From contig NC_057763.1 in NCBI RefSeq assembly GCF_010389155.1, positions 46,730,645 through 46,794,644 on the forward strand: a stretch of DNA of 64,000 nucleotides, given 5' to 3'. This document shows positions 50,808 through 63,285 of this stretch, in pieces (position 1 is the first letter of the stretch; each line of letters opens with the position of its first letter). This stretch comes from Erigeron canadensis (lineage: Eukaryota; Streptophyta; Magnoliopsida; Asterales; Asteraceae). The position numbers and the translations under genes were made by a program. The notes beneath the pieces were generated by a model, which was not told the origin of the DNA, did no database searches, and saw nothing but the letters and a program-made list of their open reading frames with translations.

Positions 50808-50922
50808 GAAGTGATTCGTACACCACAATTTACTTCATGTACCACATTTATCGCTTTAAATCATTTGTGCAGTGTGCCTTGCTAATTAAAAGATGTACTT
50901 TTTGTGGTGTACGAATCACTTC
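50808..50922. mobile_element. foldback/MITE just after the USP stop codon
   Basis: Perfect 21-bp inverted repeats: GAAGTGATTCGTACACCACAA (50808-50828) and TTGTGGTGTACGAATCACTTC (50902-50922). The centre is about 70 bp. It starts 24 bp after the stop codon, so it probably lies in the 3' UTR. No clear target-site duplication was found. Confidence 0.85.
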
Positions 50923-51474
50923 TCATTGAATATAACTCTGCTGGTTTTAAGATTCTAGTATGTGCATTTGGTTTTTTTCCATATGTTTAGATGATTTTAG
51001 GTATCTGGACTATTTGTCAATTGTTTAGTTGCTGTATTATCACTGACTGATTTTCTTTATTATGAAGGGCTTTGCACTTGTGTCAGTTGTTTAGATGCTG
51101 TATTATATGCTAATATGGAACTAAGTTTTTTAACAATTTTGGCCATTTTGACTGTAAATACAGTATATGAAAGTTATAGTTTTAAGTTTTGTATGACCAA
51201 ATGTGGATTGAAATTGGATAGCTAAATCAAGCATAATGGACGTATTTGAGCTGAACAAGGATAAGTTAAAACAATTGTTTATTTTAGTTATGTAGCCCAT
51301 TTGACCTGTTAATGAAAATGCCTAACCCAAATTGCATAGATTAATGGGTCAAAACTGCCACCTCTTTCGACAGATTGGACATGTTACATGTATAGAAACC
51401 TCTAATTAGGAGCTTACTCGCTATGTTCTTAAAATTAAGAAGTCAACATGCTAGAAAAAAGCAACCTTTGCTCT
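50923..51474 (+). other. USP 3' flank
   Basis: UTR and intergenic DNA up to the start of the tandem duplication. No gene seen. Confidence 0.5.
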
Positions 51475-54400
51475 GCTATTTAACTAGTAATCAATTTTTT
51501 TGGTCATAAGAATGTATCCAGCTCTCAGGGCCTTTTGCATACACTCTTTATTGTTCTTTGGGACCGAATATAGGTGAAATTTAGTATCACAATTTGTATG
51601 GAATTACTAATAACTATATGTGGTGGAAGCCGATGCAGATATGGAAAGGCCATCTTAAACAAGTGGAAATGTGAATGCTTTGGATATGCTTAGGATATGG
51701 AAAGGATGATTGAACGGGCCGAGATTATGAACATGTAAGCCTTTTGAAACCGAAGGAAGTGTCTTATTGTTGGGTGTTTTCTTTGTATTTTACATCTGTT
51801 TGGAAGTCTGAGGAGGATGGAGAGGTTGGTTTCGACTTGTAAACAAGTTGCTGCAGCTGTTGCTCTCCTATTTTATGGTTTAGTTTCTTTAAATCTGAAT
51901 GAAAACCTTGTTATTTGTGTTAAAATCAGCATGCATTTGAATGAGATGCTTTTATATATATATTTTTTTATCTTTATGCCATCTTGTAATATGATATGGG
52001 CATTGGATACGAACGGGGATGCATTTTTTTGGAAAATTAATAATGGCTATATCAAAAGATAATATAAATATTGTATATACTAATATATAAGAGATAGTGT
52101 ATAACATATCATTGTTTGATGTAGCTTTTTATCGGTGGTTGGGGGGAGATTACATACAACTTGGACGAGGTGTGCTGGTTGCATGATTGCATCTCTGAAA
52201 TATATATATATATATATATTTTACCAAATAAGTTAGATATATATAGCTGATTGTTAGCCGATCTGGGTTGCCGGTGATCAACCTTTTGTCACAAGTATAC
52301 TTAAGCTTTGCCGACGGTAAGCATACAACCTTGTGGCATCTCTGATCATTGAAACCCCCCAGGTCACATATATTTGTGCATGTCTATCAATGAGGGAAAT
52401 GGTGGTCTGACAGATGGTCCAACAGTTGTTGAAATTTCCATAAAACCATGTGCCATTTCTGATCATAGTACCCCCCTTGGGTCATATGTTAGAGCATGTA
52501 TTTCACTGAGGGAAGTGGTGGCCTGAGAGATGGTCCAACAGTTGTTCTTTAACTGTAATGTCCACAAGAATACAACCTTGACCCATTTCTGATCACTGTA
52601 AACCCCCTGGGTCATATGTTTGTGCATGTATTTCACTGAGGGAAGTGGTGGTCTGAGAAATGGGCTGATGCTCAAATATGGGGATACTAGAGGGTTGGTC
52701 AGTGGGTGTCGCCAGTGGTTGGCGAACATGCCAACTTAGAAATGATCTCACACCAATGAATAACACAGTTAATAGAGATGGAGTTAATAGTAAACTAATT
52801 CGTTATATTAGTATTCAAAAGTTCCAAGACTATATGGTCACTTTACCCAGACCCATTACCCAACTTGTTTGCCCAGCACATTTTGCTATTTCTTGTATTT
52901 TTTCTACTTGACATATTTTGGATCAAGAAAACGGTCATTTTAAGCTTCAACTAAAAGTTTTTACCAGAATAATAAGCATCAATCTTCAGCACTGTAAACT
53001 AGTTACTGCTTTCTATAACCACTGAAAGAATGATGATAAACTATAAGCCATTTGATTCGATTTGTTTGAGCCCTATAAGTATTAGTCAACCCGTTGATTA
53101 GCTGTTTTTAATCAAAACTCCAAGGAAGTTTCCTCATCTTTTGGTCAATGAAAAATGAAAACATTGTGTGAAACCAAATGAAATGATCAAATCCCAATTC
53201 CCTAATGAGATCCACATATGTCTATTGTTTACTTCCACCACATTGACTTTATGTGGCTTTGACTGATGTATAATTGTGTGCACCACAATGAAAGTATCAC
53301 TATATGCAAGTAGACCGATTTTGATCTGTAAAGTCTGTGTATATATCACATTGTGAAAGGAGTACCACAGAAACCAAGTTGATTTTCTTACCTATACTAC
53401 AAAAGAACAACTTGATTACCATAAAACAAGGGAAGGGTAGAGGTCCAAATTCTAGAAATAGTACTATGTACCAGGATCCAAAGAAACCTAAGTTAATTGC
53501 TCTAGGAAGAGCTACTGCAGTAAACCGCTTCTGTATGACATGCTCATATATCCTGATTATTTCATCACAAATCTGTTTGTCAACAGATAAATTGACTAAA
53601 GATAGTCCTATCTCCTTGGGACGTACTCTTGTCTCTACCAATCAAGTTTTTGAGCTCGGATTCTTCAGTCCAGGTAACTCCACTAACCGATATATTGGTT
53701 TATGGTACAAAAATGTTACTACTAGAGATATTATATGGGTTGCAAACAGAGAGAATCCACTCATAGTTTCCGACACAAATTGTAGCCTAACTATCGGAAG
53801 CGATGGGAACATGAGAATCCTAGATGGTGAGAGGAACACTGTCTGGTCGACAAATCTAACGGTACGGGTTAACGAAACAATTGCACAGCTTACGGATATG
53901 GGAGATTTCTCTCTTAATGATACCCTCTCGGGATCGAGCTTGTGGGAAAGTTATGACAATCCTGGTAACAGTCTATTACCAGGCATGAGGCTTGGGACAA
54001 TTGGAAGAACACAACGCAATAATATATTGACTTCATGGAAAAGTAATGATGATCCAGCCACTGGAAACTTTGTAGTCGGGCTTTCAGCAGAGCAGCCACC
54101 GCAAGCATTTATATGGAATGGTTCAAAGCCGTACTGGAGAGGTGGGCCCTGGGATGGAGGGAGATTTATAGGTATACCTGAGCAAGAGTCTGGGTATTCG
54201 AATCTCATGAGTCTCATGCCTGATAACTCACAATCAGGAGCCTATCTCGTTCTTAACCTTCGAAGCGTACTTGATCGTCAATGGTTTTATTTAAATCCTG
54301 AGGGTGTGTTACGGCTGTATTACTGGGAGGATGATACTAAAATGTGGGACTTTCATTGGGCAAAACCGACAAATTCTTGTGATTTTTATGGAGTTTGTGG

Positions 54401-56954
54401 TGCTTTTGCAATTTGTACGAATAAGTCTCCAATTTGTGAGTGCTTGAAAGGGTTTGTGCCACAGTCCAGTGACGAGTGGAGCAAAAGTAACTGGACTAGG
54501 GGTTGTATGCGGCGAAGTGAACTTTTGTGTGAGAAGAATGAAAGTAGTTTAGCTAATGGAAACAATAAGCCTGACGAGTTCCAGATTCTAAGAGGGGTCA
54601 AGCTCCCAGATCATTATCACTATTTTCCAAGCATGGATAGTGATGCATGCAAGCGCTGGTGCTTGCGTAACTGTTCTTGTAAGGCATATACCTTTGTGAC
54701 CGGCATTCACTGTTTGGCTTGGACAGAAGACCTAGTGGATATCGAACAGTTCCTATCTGGGGATCAGAATCTTTTCTTGCGTCTAGCTTTTGCAGAAATA
54801 GGTAAATTGTGCATTCTCTTGTGTAGGTTTATTACCATTTCTTCGTGTTCCTACATAGTTTTATTCGTGGATATGAGCCTAACATAGTTTTATAGGAAAA
54901 GAAACGCGAGGAGCAACAGTTTTTATCACTCTCACGACCATTGGTGGTGTACTTTTCTTAGGTGGTTTCGTGTTTTGTTTATACAGATGGAAAACATACA
55001 AGAAAGGTATGAAACAAAAAAGAAATTGTTCTTAATTAGTCTATAGTAGACATCTTTATTATCTTAACATGGATAACCAATCTACTGGCAGGAAGGAAAA
55101 TCAACATATATAGATTTCATTTAGAGGATCCTATTGGTTTGAGGGACACATTACAAGAGGATGCCCTTAGCCAAGAGTCTTTTGAATTGCCTACATATGA
55201 GTTTAAACAAATAATAGCTGCCACTGAAAACTTTAGCTTCAGAAACAAACTTGGTGAAGGAGGATTTGGACCCGTTTACAAGGTACTAACATACTTGTAT
55301 TCACAAACTTAATTTTATGTTATATATTTTTCAAGTGATTGAATCAGGGCCAGCAGTAAGTGTTTACATTGATTTATAATAGGGAATGCTAGATGATGGG
55401 CAACAGGTAGCAGTGAAGAGGCTGTCAGGTGACTCTGGGCAAGGAATTGGAGAGTTTAAGAATGAAATATTGTTGATCTCCAAGCTCCAACACAGGAACC
55501 TTGTAAAACTTTTAGGTTGCTGCATTGAAGGGAAAGAGAGATTATTAATTTACGAGTATATGACCAACAAAAGCTTGGACACTTTTCTCTTCGGTCAGTT
55601 TAACTTGGCTATTGTGTGTTTCATTTGTCAAACTTCATATCCTTATATGTGTATATGTATGTTTATAGTCCTAGGCCACATCCTTTAGGTTCATTTCACC
55701 GAACTTGCTCAAAACTTAGTTTCTTCGTCTCCAGATCCAAAGAAACGCACACAACTTGATTGGGCAACTCGTTTCAACATTATTCAGGGCATTGGTCGTG
55801 GACTTATTTATCTCCACCGTGATTCTTGTTTAAGGATTATACACAGGGACTTGAAGTGTAGCAATGTTCTGCTTGATGATAAAATGAATCCCAAGATATC
55901 AGACTTTGGATTGGCACGAATTTTCCAAATGACCCAAGAGCTGGCAAATACTCGCCGAATTGTAGGAACCTAGTGAGAAATTTGTCCTGGCTAGTGTCTG
56001 ACAACTTTTATTTCATCGATATGATGGCAAACTGTTATGTTTCTTGATCAAAAGCTAACTATACGCTTTTTAAATTTTTTTTATGCAATGCAGCGGCTAT
56101 ATGTCTCCTGAATATGCCATGGGAGGAGTAATGTCAGAGAAATCAGATGTATATAGTTATGGAGTAATGCTATTAGAGATTATGAGTGGCAAAAGGAACA
56201 CTGCATTTATACACCAGGAACAAGTCTATCTTCTTGCACATGTAAGTAAAAATTTTCACTCATAATATGGTACCAAATAACATCATCTCATATAGAATTT
56301 TCCAAATATGCTTTTTATGGTTTGACACTACATACAACATATATACCAGGCATGGAAGTCATGGAGTGAAGGCAGGGGAATAGAATTGATGGACCACGTG
56401 CTGACAGAGTCAACTTGTATATCAGAAGGTTTAAGATGCATACATGTCGGACTTCTTTGTGTTCAGGATCTGGCGAAGGATAGGCCTACGATGGCAGAAG
56501 CAGTTTCTATGTTAAGCAGTGAAACTGATCTTCCAGAGCCCAAAGAACCATTATTTACTTTGCAAAGGCTATCGGGTACCAGCATTGGACAGGGACCCAA
56601 TAACATGTGTTCTGTAAATGAAGTCACTATATCCATGGCTGTAGGGAGATAAAGAACAATGAAACATTATATGGATTTGTATTCAAGGTATTATTCAATA
56701 GTTTTAGTTTGATAAAATGACCTTCTTAAAAGGATCTAGAACAAGAGTTAATATCTATATAGTCGTGTCACATCTTCAGTGCAATACTAAGTTTTACTTA
56801 ATAGGTGTAAGTCTTTGTCAACAAGAGCTACTAGACAGTTTATCCACATGTATTTAACTTGCTATGTAGTTTTAGGTAACGAAAATGATAATGTCAAAAC
56901 TTTAATATAAGACAATTACCTCCTTTTAAGAGCCAATCTTCATTGGTGTATCCA
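51475..56954. repeat. tandem duplication, unit 1
   Basis: Begins at GCTATTTAACTAGTAATCAA, which recurs at 56955, 5480 bp downstream. Unit 1 holds a 2-kb upstream region and the first receptor kinase gene. Shared sequence ends at CATTGGTGT (56949). Identity to unit 2 is very high by eye: the stretch from about 53863 to 54625 shows no difference. Confidence 0.95.
53466..56652 (+). CDS. G-type lectin S-receptor-like Ser/Thr protein kinase, copy 1
   Basis: Seven exons: 53466-54801, 54896-55006, 55092-55282, 55383-55593, 55735-55972, 56094-56241 and 56350-56652 (845 aa from this ATG). Exon 1 carries a weak signal peptide ([17 protein letters not shown]), the B-lectin domain ([27 protein letters not shown]), the S-locus glycoprotein domain, an EGF-like part ([20 protein letters not shown]) and PAN ([11 protein letters not shown]). 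Exon 2 encodes the membrane helix ([20 protein letters not shown]) with a YRWKTYKK stop-transfer. The kinase has [33 protein letters not shown] and [12 protein letters not shown], so it should be active (RD type). Exon 5 ends ACC TA|GTGAG, so the apparent TAG is a splice donor. Such receptors act at the plasma membrane in defence or self-recognition; ligand unknown. The alternative start ATG at 53535 gives 822 aa. Phase and exon structure are standard for the family. Confidence 0.95.
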
Positions 56955-57708
56955 GCTATTTAACTAGTAATCAATTTTTTTGGTCATAAGAATGTATCCA
57001 GCTCTCAGGGCCTTTTGCATACACTCTTTATTGTTCTTTGGGACCGAATATAGGTGAAATTTAGTATCACAATTTGTATGGAATTACTAATAACTATATG
57101 TGGTGGAAGCCGATGCAGATATGGAAAGGCCATCTTAAACAAGTGGAAATGTGAATGCTTTGGATATGCTTAGGATGCGGAAAGGAAAGATTATGAACAT
57201 GTAAGCCTTTTGAAACCGAAGGAAGTGTCTTATTGTTGGGTGTTTTCTTTGTTTTTTACATCTGTTTGGAAATCTGAGGAGGATGGAGAGGTTGGTTTCG
57301 ACTTGTAAACAAGTTGCTGCGCTGTTGCTTTTCAGTTTTATGGTTTAGTTTCTTTAAATCTGGATGGAAACCTTGTTATTTATGTGTTAAAATCAGCATG
57401 CTTTTGAATGAGATGCTTTTTATTTTTATTTTTTATCTTTATGCCATCTTGTAATATACTATGGGCATTGGATACGAATGAGGATGCATTTTTGGAAAAT
57501 TAGTAATGGCTATATCTCATAAGATAATATAAATATTTGTTTATATACTAATATATAAGAAATAGTGTATAACATATCATTGTTTGATGTAGCTTATTAT
57601 CGGTGGTTGGGGGGAGATTACATACAACTTGGACGAGGTGTGTTGGTTGTATGATTGCATCTCTGAAATATATATATATATATAGGGAAAAGTTAAATTA
57701 GGGACTCT

Positions 57709-58009
57709 TTATTTTAGGGACCATTAGGGACACTTCTCAATCATTCATTTTTCATCATTTCATTTCCGACCACCACCATCACCACCACCACACCATCATC
57801 TCCGACCACCACCATGATCCTCCGGCGATGGAGACCACCGCCACCACGACTTACACATGTGTAAGTACAACTTACATTGTATTTACACATGTGTAAGTTA
57901 TACAACCACCATCATCTCCGACCACCACCATGATCCTCCGGCGACGGCGACCACCGCCACCACGACTTATACATGTGTAGGTTACAGTCCCTAATGGTCC
58001 CTAAAATAA
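57709..58009. mobile_element. MITE-like insertion specific to unit 2
   Basis: Perfect 23-bp inverted ends: TTATTTTAGGGACCATTAGG (with GAC) and GTCCCTAATGGTCCCTAAAA (with TAA). The corresponding place in unit 1 (about 52.22 kb) has none of this. Inside, CCGACCACCACCATGATCCT occurs twice and ACACATGTGTAAGT palindromes flank the middle. GGGAAAAGTTAAATTAGGGA just to the left may also belong to it. Confidence 0.8.
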
Positions 58010-59243
58010 GTTAGATATATATATAGCTGATTGTTGGCCGATCTGGGTTGCCGGTGATCAACCTTTTGTCACAAGTATACGTAAGCTTTGCCAACAGTAA
58101 GCATACAACCTTGTGGCATCTCTGATCTTTGAAACCCCCCCAGGTCACATATATTTGTGCATGTCTATCACCTTTGGGAAATGGTGGTCTGAGAGATGGT
58201 CCAACAGTTGTTGAAATTTCCACAATACCATTTGCCATTTCTGATAATAGTAACTTCTTGGGTATGTTAGAGCATGTATTTCACTGAGGGAAGTGGTGTC
58301 TGAGAGATGGCCCAACAGTTGTTCTTTAACTGTAATGTCCACAAGAATACAACCTTGACCCATTTCTGATCACTGTAAACCCCCTGGATCATATGTTTGA
58401 GCATGTATTTCACTGAGGGAAGTGGTGGTCTGAGAAATGGGCTGATGCTCAAATATGGGGATACTAGAGGGTTGGTCGGTGGGGTCGCCAGTGGTTGGTG
58501 AACATGCCAACTTAGAAATGATATTACAGCAATGAATAACACAGTTAATAGAGATGGAGTTAATAGTAAACTAATTCGTTATATTAGTATTCAAAAGTTC
58601 CAAGACTATATGGTCACTTTACCCAGACCCATTACCCAACTTGTTTGCCCAGCACATTTTGCTATTTCTTGTATTTTTTCTACTTGACATATTTTGGATC
58701 AAGAAAACGGTCATTTTAAGCTTCAACTAAAAGTTTTTACCAGAATAATAAGCATCAATCTTCAGCACTGTAAAACTAGTTACTGCTTTCTATAACCACT
58801 GAAAGAATGATGATAAACTATAAGCCATTTGATTCGATTTGTTTGAGCCCTATAAAGTATTAGTCAACCCGTTGATTAGCTGTTTTTAATCAAAACTCCA
58901 AGGAAGTTTCCTCATCTTTTGGTCAATGAAAAATGAAAACATTGTGTGAAACCAAATGAAATGATCAAATCCCAATTCCCTAATGAGATCCACATATGTC
59001 TATTGTTTACTTCCACCACATTGACTTTATGTGGCTTTGACTGATGTATAATTGTGTGCACCACAATGAAAGTATCACTATATGCAAGTAGACCGATTTT
59101 GATCTGTAAAGTCTGTGTATATATCACATTGTGAAAGGAGTACCACAGAAACCAAGTTGATTTTCTTACCTATACTACAAAAGAACAACTTGATTACCAT
59201 AAAACAAGGGAAGGGTAGAGGTCCAAATTCTAGAAATAGTACT

Positions 59244-62200
59244 ATGTACCAGGATCCAAAGAAACCTAAGTTAATTGCTCTAGGAAGAGCTACTGCAGTA
59301 AACCGCTTCTGTATGACATGCTCATATATCCTGATTATTTCATCACAAATCTGTTTGTCGACAGATATATTGACTAAAGATAGTCCTATCTCCTTGGGAC
59401 GAACTCTTGTCTCTACCAATCAAGTTTTTGAGCTCGGATTCTTCAGTCCAGGTAACTCCACTAACCGATATATTGGTTTATGGTACAAAAATGTTACTAC
59501 TAGAGATATTTTATGGGTTGCAAACAGAGAGAATCCACTCACAGTTTCCGACACAAATTGTAGCCTAACTATCGGAAGCGATGGGAACATGAGAATCCTA
59601 GATGGTGAGAGGAACACTGTCTGGTGGACAAATCTAATGGTACGGGTTAACGAAACAATTGCACAGCTTACGGATATGGGAGATTTCTCTCTTAATGATA
59701 CCCTCTCGGGATCGAGCTTGTGGGAAAGTTATGACAATCCTGGTAACAGTCTATTACCAGGCATGAGGCTTGGGACAATTGGAAGAACACAACGCAATAA
59801 TATATTGACTTCATGGAAAAGTAATGATGATCCAGCCACTGGAAACTTTGTAGTCGGGCTTTCAGCAGAGCAGCCACCGCAAGCATTTATATGGAATGGT
59901 TCAAAGCCGTACTGGAGAGGTGGGCCCTGGGATGGAGGGAGATTTATAGGTATACCTGAGCAAGAGTCTGGGTATTCGAATCTCATGAGTCTCATGCCTG
60001 ATAACTCACAATCAGGAGCCTATCTCGTTCTTAACCTTCGAAGCGTACTTGATCGTCAATGGTTTTATTTAAATCCTGAGGGTGTGTTACGGCTGTATTA
60101 CTGGGAGGATGATACTAAAATGTGGGACTTTCATTGGGCAAAACCGACAAATTCTTGTGATTTTTATGGAGTTTGTGGTGCTTTTGCAATTTGTACGAAT
60201 AAGTCTCCAATTTGTGAGTGCTTGAAAGGGTTTGTGCCACAGTCCAGTGACGAGTGGAGCAAAAGTAACTGGACTAGGGGTTGTATGCGGCGAAGTGAAC
60301 TTTTGTGTGAGAAGAATGAAAGTAGTTTAGCTAATGGAAACAATAAGCCTGACGAGTTCCAGATTCTAAGAGGGGTCAAGCTCCCAGATCATTATCACTA
60401 TTTTCAAAGCATGGATAGTGATGCATGCAAGCGCTGGTGCTTGGATAACTGTTCTTGTAAGGCATATACTTTTGTGACCGGCATTCACTGTATGGCTTGG
60501 ACAGAAGACCTAGTGGATATCAAACAGTTCCTATCCGGGGATCAGAATCTTTTCTTGCGTCTCGCTTTTGCAGAAATAGGTAAATTGTGCATTCTCTTGT
60601 GGAGGTCTGTTACCATTTCTTCGTGTTCCTACATAGTTTTATTTGTGGATATGAGTCTAACATAGTTTTATAGGAAAAGAAACACGAGGAGCGACGGTCT
60701 TTATCACTCTCACGACCATTGGTGGTGTACTTTTCTTAGGTGGTTTCATGTTTTGTTTATACAGATGGAAAACATACAAGAAAGGTATGAAACAAAAAAG
60801 AAATTGTTCTGAATAAGTCTATAGTAGATATCTTTATTATCTATAACATGGATAACCAATCTACCTGCAGGAAGGAAAATCAACATATATAAATATCATT
60901 CAAAGGATGAAATTGGTTTGAGGGACACATTACAAGAGGATGTCCTTAGCCAAGAGTCTTTTGAATTGCCTACATATGAATTTAAACAAATAATAGCTGC
61001 CACTGATAACTTTAGCTTCAGAAACAAACTTGGTGAAGGAGGATTTGGACCCGTTTACAAGGTACTAACATACTTGTATTCACAAACTTAATTTTATGTT
61101 ATATATTTTTCAAGTGATTGAATCAGGGCCAGCAGTAAGTGTTTACATTGATTTATAATAGGGAATGCTAGATGATGGGCAACAGGTAGCAGTGAAGAGG
61201 CTGTCAGGTGACTCTGGGCAAGGAATTGGAGAGTTTAAGAATGAAATATTGTTGATCTCCAAGCTCCAACACAGGAACCTTGTAAAACTTTTAGGTTGCT
61301 GCATTGAAGGGAAAGAGAGATTATTAATTTACGAGTATATGACCAACAAAAGCTTGGACACTTTTCTCTTCGGTCAGTTTAACTTGGCTATTGTGTGTTT
61401 CATTTGTCAAACTTCATATCCTTATATGTGTATATGTATGTTTATAGTCCTAGGCCACATCCTTTAGGTTCATTTCACCGAACTTGCTCAAAACTTAGTT
61501 TCTTCGTCTCCAGATCCAAAGAAACGCACACAACTTGATTGGGCAACTCGTTTCAACATTATTCAGGGAATTGGTCGTGGACTTATTTATCTCCATCGTG
61601 ATTCTTGTTTAAGGATTATACACAGGGACTTGAAGTGTAGCAATGTTCTGCTTGATGATAAAATGAATCCCAAGATATCAGACTTTGGATTGGCACGAAT
61701 TTTCCAAATGACCCAAGAGCTGGCAAATACTCGCCGGATTGTAGGAACATAGTGAGAAATTTGTCCTCTCTAGTGTCTGACAACTGTTATTTCATCGATA
61801 TGATGGCAAACTGTTATGTTTCTTGATCAAAAGCTAACTATACGCTTTTTTAATTTTTTTTTATGCAATGCAGCGGCTATATGTCTCCTGAATATGCCAT
61901 GGGAGGAGTAATTTCAGAGAAATCAGATGTATTTAGTTATGGAGTAATGCTATTAGAGATTATGAGTGGCAAAAGGAACACTGCATTTATACATCAGGAA
62001 CAAGTCTATCCTCTTGCACATGTAAGTAAAAATTTCCACTCATAAAATGGTATCAGATAACATCATCTCATATAGAATTTTCCATATAAGCTTTTTATGG
62101 TTTGACACTACATACAACATCTATACCAGGCATGGAAGTTATGGAGTAAAGGCAGGGGAATAGAATTGATGGACCACGCGCTGACAGAGTCAACTTGTAT

Positions 62201-62432
62201 ATCAGAAGGTTTAAGATGCATACATGTCGGACTTCTTTGTGTTCAGGATCTGGCGAAGGATAGGCCTACGATGGCAGAAGCAGTTTCTATGTTAAGCAGT
62301 GAAACTGATCTTCCAGAGCCCAAAGAACCATTATTTACTTTGCAAAGGCTATCGGGTACCAGCATTGGACAGGGACCCAATAACATGTGTTCTGTAAATG
62401 AAGTCACTATATCCATGGCTGTAGGGAGATAA
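59244..62432 (+). CDS. G-type lectin S-receptor-like Ser/Thr protein kinase, copy 2
   Basis: Seven exons: 59244-60579, 60674-60784, 60871-61061, 61162-61372, 61514-61751, 61874-62021 and 62130-62432; 845 aa, the same architecture as copy 1. Only a handful of amino acid changes were found: IIWVAN to ILWVAN, NPLIV to NPLTV, STNLT to WTNLM (loses an N-glycosylation sequon), LRNCS to LDNCS, DIEQF to DIKQF, DVYSY to DVFSY. A dense cluster lies in the juxtamembrane segment (YRFHLEDP versus YKYHSKDE). All kinase motifs are intact, so both copies look functional. The exon 5 donor is ACA TA|GTGAG. The alternative start ATG is at 59313. Confidence 0.95.
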
Positions 62433-62555
62433 AGAACAATGAAACATTATATGGATTTGTATTCAAGGTATTATCAATAGTTTTAGTTTGATAAAATGAC
62501 CTTCTTAAAAGGATCTAGAACAAGAGTTAATATCTATATATTCGTGTCACATCTT

Positions 62556-63111
62556 TTTTGCTTGTATAGTTGCACGTAGAGAAAAGCGACAATTCACCTA
62601 CTCTATTCACGATTATTAATCAAGTAGAATTTCTTAAGGTCTTAAAAAGTTCAGTTAAAGAGAACTAAGTTCATTATTATATAAAAGAAGTTAACATCTT
62701 CAAAACTTTACTCCCACGGTTTCCAGCAAAACCAAAATTCAGCTTATTATAGTTCAGGTTCACATAAGTTCCTAGACAGAGCAACTAACCCTGATCTTAA
62801 AAAGTTTTGAGCCTTCGTCAACCACCAGTAGTTTGATGGAGGCTAAGAACCCAATATCTATATATAACAAGCCAAATTTATCATGTTAAGAGTTCGAGTA
62901 TATGACCTTTACTGACACCTAAGCAACTGATAGTCGGTTACGCTGATAAGGAACTCAAGTGGTTCAAGTCCTTAAAATGGTTAACAGAAACCCATTGCCT
63001 CAGAGATATTGCATATTTATTATTGCCATTTTTCACATAAATTAACTTTACCACTAAAGCTACAAGTGGACCCAAATTAGTTCAATAGACTTCCATTTCA
63101 AATAATCAACT
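62556..63111. other. 556-bp segment present only in unit 2
   Basis: Unit 1 reads CACATCTTCAGTG where unit 2 has CACATCTT...CAACTTCAGTG. The CTT at both joints suggests a microhomology deletion in unit 1. The segment has no frame, inverted repeats or transposon ends that I can see. Confidence 0.75.
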
Positions 63112-63285
63112 TCAGTGCAATGCTAACTTTTACTTAATAGGTGTAAGTCTTTGTCAACAAGAGCTACTAGACAGTTTATCCACATGTATTTAACTTGCTA
63201 TGTAGTTTTAGGTAACGAAAATGAAAATGTCAAAACTTTAATACAAGACAGTTACCTCCTTTTAAGAGCCAATCTTCATTGGTGT

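Larger units (their letters stand above)
56955..63285. repeat. tandem duplication, unit 2
   Basis: Same order as unit 1, longer because of a ~300-bp insertion at 57709-58009 and a ~556-bp segment (62556-63111) absent from unit 1. Ends at CATTGGTGT at 63285. Genes are in the same direction. Confidence 0.95.

Noticed and set aside
53337..53465. In-frame extension of RLK copy 1 upstream of ATG 53466
   Set aside because: It begins without ATG and encodes no signal or domain; likely 5' UTR.
53300..53641. Several minus-strand open frames over the RLK genes and the USP gene
   Set aside because: Shadows of the true coding strand, without their own domains or starts.
55968..55976. TAG apparently ending kinase exon 5 of RLK copy 1 (and 61749-61753 in copy 2)
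   Set aside because: It is a split Tyr codon: TA|GTGAG donor, completed by C from exon 6 ([12 protein letters not shown]).
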